DNA from: Deltaproteobacteria bacterium
GTDB lineage: Bacteria > Desulfobacterota > DSM-4660 > Desulfatiglandales > HGW-15
NCBI GenBank assembly: GCA_024641835.1
Contig: JAHECH010000181.1
Span: forward strand, 1 to 7,752
DNA: 7,752 nt
Direction: 5' to 3'
In this document: in pieces, positions 5,569 through 7,752 of the stretch
How positions within the stretch are numbered: the stretch's first letter is position 1
How the letters are laid out: each line of letters opens with the position of its first letter
The notes under the pieces: generated by a model
What the model was told of the DNA's origin: nothing
Databases searched by the model: none
What the model saw: the letters and a program-made list of their open reading frames with translations, nothing else
Program-made: the position numbers and the translations under genes

Positions 5569-6114
5569 ATGATGAAAATCGAGGCTTTGCATATTGGAAT
5601 GGAAGTTGAACATCCTCATTACGGCGTTGGGGTAGTGAAAGGTCTTTCTGAAAAGGTGGCCGAAATCCTTTTTCAAGAAGGGATGCGTTCCGTCTCTCCG
5701 GAGGAAAGCCATCTGCAACCCGCAGACCCTGTGGCTACCCTGAGCGGTCGCGAGATCTCCCTGTGGCAGTTCATAGAGCAGACCGTTCGAGCCCTCGTCA
5801 CCGAGATGGGGCTTGAAAAGCCGGAAACTGTCGTTGAGCAGCTCGGGAGCCGCTGGCATCAAGGTCGCTTGGTCTTGCACCCGGCCGACCCGGCCCTCCA
5901 GGCCAAAGAGGTACCGCTGGAGACCTTCTTCCACAAGATCGTGATGATCCGAAACAACCTGCGGGTCCTGGAACAGAAGATCAACAGCCACGAAAAGTTG
6001 AGCGATGCGGAGAAAGTTGAGATGCAGCAATATGTCAGTCGGTGTTACGGTTCGCTGACAACCTTCAATATCCTCTTCCGGAACAGGGAGGACCAGTTCA
6101 GCTCAAAAGATTAG
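5569..6114 (+). CDS. Unknown protein with SH3/Tudor-like N-terminal domain (181 aa)
   Basis: The start is one of two tandem ATGs (5569 or 5572) behind a strong GGAGGAGGG. Residues 8-50 read like a small beta-barrel of the type at the C-terminus of UvrD or the N-terminus of CarD: HPHYGVGVVKGL, then AEILFQEGMRSVSPEES. This domain usually binds protein or nucleic acid. The middle (61-95) is helical. The C-terminal half (115-170) holds a block that looks strongly constrained (VPLETFFHKIVMIR, LSDAEKVEMQQYVSRCYGSL, TTFNILF) and is predicted helical. I have a sense that similar C-terminal blocks occur in uncharacterised proteins of other phyla, but no named function comes to mind. There is no signal peptide or membrane segment, so it is cytosolic. 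It is divergent from the Spy-like gene and 66 bp ahead of the next unknown gene, with which it may be co-transcribed. Confidence 0.85.
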   Translation: MMKIEALHIGMEVEHPHYGVGVVKGLSEKVAEILFQEGMRSVSPEESHLQPADPVATLSGREISLWQFIEQTVRALVTEMGLEKPETVVEQLGSRWHQGRLVLHPADPALQAKEVPLETFFHKIVMIRNNLRVLEQKINSHEKLSDAEKVEMQQYVSRCYGSLTTFNILFRNREDQFSSKD

Positions 6115-6180
6115 CTGGTCGCTGAAAACTGCTCGTCTGTCTCGTGAGGACGTCAGGGGACGTTTGCGATTTACAAGACG

Positions 6181-6864
6181 ATGAATAAACTTCAATTTGA
6201 ATCACTCAATCAGATGGCTGACGCAACGGCCGCGGCTTTGGCGCAGGGCGCCGCCGGTTTCGCATTCCACCTGTTTCGCGACGAACAATTCCGGCGATTG
6301 GCAGGCTTCGAGCAGTTGAGTCAGACTGAGCAAGACAGGATCTTCAACGAGATGGTTGTTGCGCATGTTGTCCTGATCATGCTTGCACTCGAGGCACCCG
6401 ATCTCCGGATTGCTAGTGAGTTCCACGACTATCTCGCGGGTCTGAACAAAAGAATCCCCAAGGCATACGTGGACCACTTAAGGAATTTGGGTGTCGAGAC
6501 CAGGCATCTTCGGGACTGGGAAAAGCTCATCGCCATGCGCCACGAGGAATATTCACGGGACAGGCATGACGTACGCGCGGCTGCGATGCAGGTTGAATCA
6601 TCGGGAAAAAACCTGGATTTGGACAGTCTTTCGAAAATTCAAATGCTCGTTCCGGTTCAAGCCGTTGCTATTGGCTGTCACCACCATGTTTGTCGGGGAG
6701 ACACCAAGGGGCACGATGAAGTGTTCAAACTGACGCTGAAATCGCTGTCCAAATTCTATGTCGATATCAGAGTTCGGCTGGAAGGGGGTAAAATCACGCC
6801 TCTGACGAGAGCACGAGTAGCACTGAAACGAATTCTTCGCTGTAAGCACAAGGAAACGGAGTAA
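6181..6864 (+). CDS. Unknown cytosolic helical protein (227 aa)
   Basis: The frame is 227 codons with natural composition and no signal peptide. A moderately hydrophobic helix at about 58-71 (MVVAHVVLIMLALE) is too short and too mixed to be a confident membrane span. The protein is largely helical: an N-terminal Ala-rich helix, FRRLAGFEQLSQTEQDRIF, RIPKAYVDHLRNLG, and an RHL..WEKLIAMRHEEY segment. Near the C-terminus a CHHHVC cluster (166-171) could bind a metal, followed by a basic helical tail (TPLTRARVALKRILRCKHK). No Shine-Dalgarno is evident before ATG 6181, so translation may depend on the upstream gene or the start may be misplaced; ATG 6214 is no better. I do not recognise the family. 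Adjacency and strand suggest a link with the preceding SH3/Tudor-like protein. Confidence 0.78.
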   Translation: MNKLQFESLNQMADATAAALAQGAAGFAFHLFRDEQFRRLAGFEQLSQTEQDRIFNEMVVAHVVLIMLALEAPDLRIASEFHDYLAGLNKRIPKAYVDHLRNLGVETRHLRDWEKLIAMRHEEYSRDRHDVRAAAMQVESSGKNLDLDSLSKIQMLVPVQAVAIGCHHHVCRGDTKGHDEVFKLTLKSLSKFYVDIRVRLEGGKITPLTRARVALKRILRCKHKETE

Positions 6865-7183
6865 AACGTGCGAATCTCAATATCTACGCCAGTTCGTTAC
6901 CCATATAATGCCACGGGCAGCAGGGAGGTGATGCATTTTCAGTTAGCTGGATCTGGCCTCAAAAGCCATAAGCCACGGTCGTTACCTTCCCAGCAGGGGC
7001 CGATGCGGGAGCGGAAAGGTTATCACCTTTCGAAACCTTGACTTTTTAGATAGAGGTTATTTCCGTGTTACAAAGGCTATTTGCATTTTAATGCTGCCCA
7101 CCTTTCAGTTGACCTGCCCCTTGTTTCGCTGAGCTTCACGCCGGCAGGTGACTCTATCGTTGAGCCTTACAAAGGGTGCTCCC
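6865..7183. other. Intergenic stretch with a perfect 7-bp hairpin
   Basis: No gene is evident here. The clearest structure is GAAAGGT/ACCTTTC at 7014-7031 with a TATC loop. About ten bases later a short T-run follows (CTTTTT), so it could be a weak terminator for the upstream pair, although it lies ~150 nt past the stop. I found no convincing promoter for the acetyltransferase gene. A GTG at 7148 opens the acetyltransferase frame early but has no ribosome binding site. Confidence 0.4.
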
Positions 7184-7642
7184 ATGAACAATTCTCTAAC
7201 TTGTCGCGCAGCTTCAAAGGCTGACCTGCCAGACGTGCTCCGCCTTTACGCTCAACCCGACCTAGACGACGGCGATGTGCTCTCTGTTGCTGAGGCAGAG
7301 CGCATCTTCGAGCGTATGACGCGCTACCCGGACTATCAGGTCTACGTAGCAGTGGCTGCCGGGAAAGTCGTAGGTACGTTCGCTTTGCTGGTCATGGATA
7401 ACTTGGGACATTTGGGAGCGCCATCTGGCATCATCGAAGATATTGCGGTAGATCCGAGGTTTCAGGGTACGGGCATCGGAAAAGCAATGGTGGGTTACGC
7501 AATCAGCCTCTGCAGGGAAAAAGGCTGCTATAAGGTTGTGCTGTCCTCCAACCTTAAGCGGGAGCGGGCGCATGCGTTCTACGAATCGCTTAATTTTGAG
7601 CGTCACGGCTACAGCTTCCGAATCAGCGCCCAACCCTTATAA
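7184..7642 (+). CDS. GNAT-family N-acetyltransferase
   Basis: The 152-aa product has the full GNAT fold pattern. It opens with strand and helix TCRAASKADLPDVLRLY (6-22), followed by central strands (YVAVAAGKVVGTFALLVM). Motif A is IIEDIAVDPRFQGTGIGKAMV, with the acetyl-CoA pyrophosphate loop Q/R-x-x-G-x-G at QGTGIG (94-99). A helix and strand follow (GCYKVVLSS), and motif B is HAFYESLNF (130-138). Such enzymes transfer acetyl from acetyl-CoA to an amine; the acceptor (protein N-terminus, amino acid, polyamine or drug) cannot be told. ATG 7184 is preferred because AGGGTG lies 6-7 nt upstream and the fold begins directly after it; an in-frame GTG at 7148 would add 12 unsupported residues. It is a single gene with no obvious partner, and cytosolic. 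Confidence 0.9.
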   Translation: MNNSLTCRAASKADLPDVLRLYAQPDLDDGDVLSVAEAERIFERMTRYPDYQVYVAVAAGKVVGTFALLVMDNLGHLGAPSGIIEDIAVDPRFQGTGIGKAMVGYAISLCREKGCYKVVLSSNLKRERAHAFYESLNFERHGYSFRISAQPL

Positions 7643-7752
7643 GGCATCCTGTTGTTAAAGCGCTCCAGCGCCCGCGGTGAAAAGGCACGTCCATTTGTGG
7701 ATAAGAGGGGGACGTCAGTGAAATGGTGACATTCTATCTCGCTGTGTTATAA
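7643..7752. other. Short palindromic tail, possible mobile-element edge
   Basis: After the acetyltransferase stop there is GCGCT/AGCGC at 7660-7671 (2-nt loop) and an ACGTCC/GGACGT pair at 7687-7715. A segment containing GGTGACATTCTATCTCGC follows at the window end. From memory, intergenic strings of the GGGGACATTCTA type often flank IS200-like (REP-associated) transposases in deltaproteobacteria; the resemblance is partial and the rest lies outside the window. No gene begins here. Confidence 0.25.

Noticed and set aside
5440..6030. 196-codon minus-strand frame
   Set aside because: It is opposite the 181-aa gene, which has a strong ribosome binding site and structured motifs; it would also run through the Spy-gene promoter region.
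7262..7633. 123-codon minus-strand frame
   Set aside because: It is antisense to the GNAT gene, whose motifs A and B are unambiguous.
1..7752. CRISPR array, tRNA or rRNA genes
   Set aside because: No regularly spaced identical repeats, no tRNA cloverleaf with a T-loop GTTCRANNC motif, and no rRNA-like conserved stretch was found on reading both strands.

Overview
The window looks like a gene-sparse accessory stretch of a Gram-negative chromosome, most likely a deltaproteobacterium (Desulfobacterota). This is inferred from the gene types (secreted Tyr-rich protein, TRAP permease remnant next to a D-aminoacylase, LTxxQ/Spy-like periplasmic protein with an ECF-type promoter), the strong AGGAGG-type ribosome binding sites and the moderate base composition. 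No rRNA, tRNA or CRISPR array was seen, so the taxonomy is only a suggestion.

Left part (1-1900). A secreted-protein gene runs off the left edge on the minus strand, with a plausible promoter upstream. It is followed by about 750 bases without a convincing gene. That stretch holds two non-coding structures: a cluster of stem-loops (about 488-736) and a 115-bp imperfect inverted repeat that looks like a MITE (868-982). Two plus-strand genes follow: a small unknown protein and a nucleoside 2-deoxyribosyltransferase-like protein.

Middle (1999-4543). On the minus strand an intact N-acyl-D-amino-acid deacylase (532 aa, all expected metal ligands present) is followed 29 bp later by only the first ~60 codons of a TRAP large permease (DctM), so this catabolic/uptake module is broken. 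Beyond the 5' end of the deacylase lies a probable transposase N-terminal remnant and a ~400-bp gene desert. The deacylase region is therefore flanked on both sides by decayed DNA.

Right part (4544-7752). A minus-strand two-gene unit encodes a Spy/CpxP-like periplasmic protein and a small single-pass membrane protein, preceded by a candidate ECF-sigma promoter. Divergent from it are two plus-strand genes of unknown function, the first with an SH3/Tudor-like N-terminus. A GNAT acetyltransferase follows, and the window ends in a short palindromic segment that may belong to a mobile element.

No complete new multi-gene system is evident. The best candidates for unexplored biology are the unknown pair at 5569-6864, the two structured non-coding elements at 488-982, and the ECF-type promoter with its Spy/membrane-protein unit.
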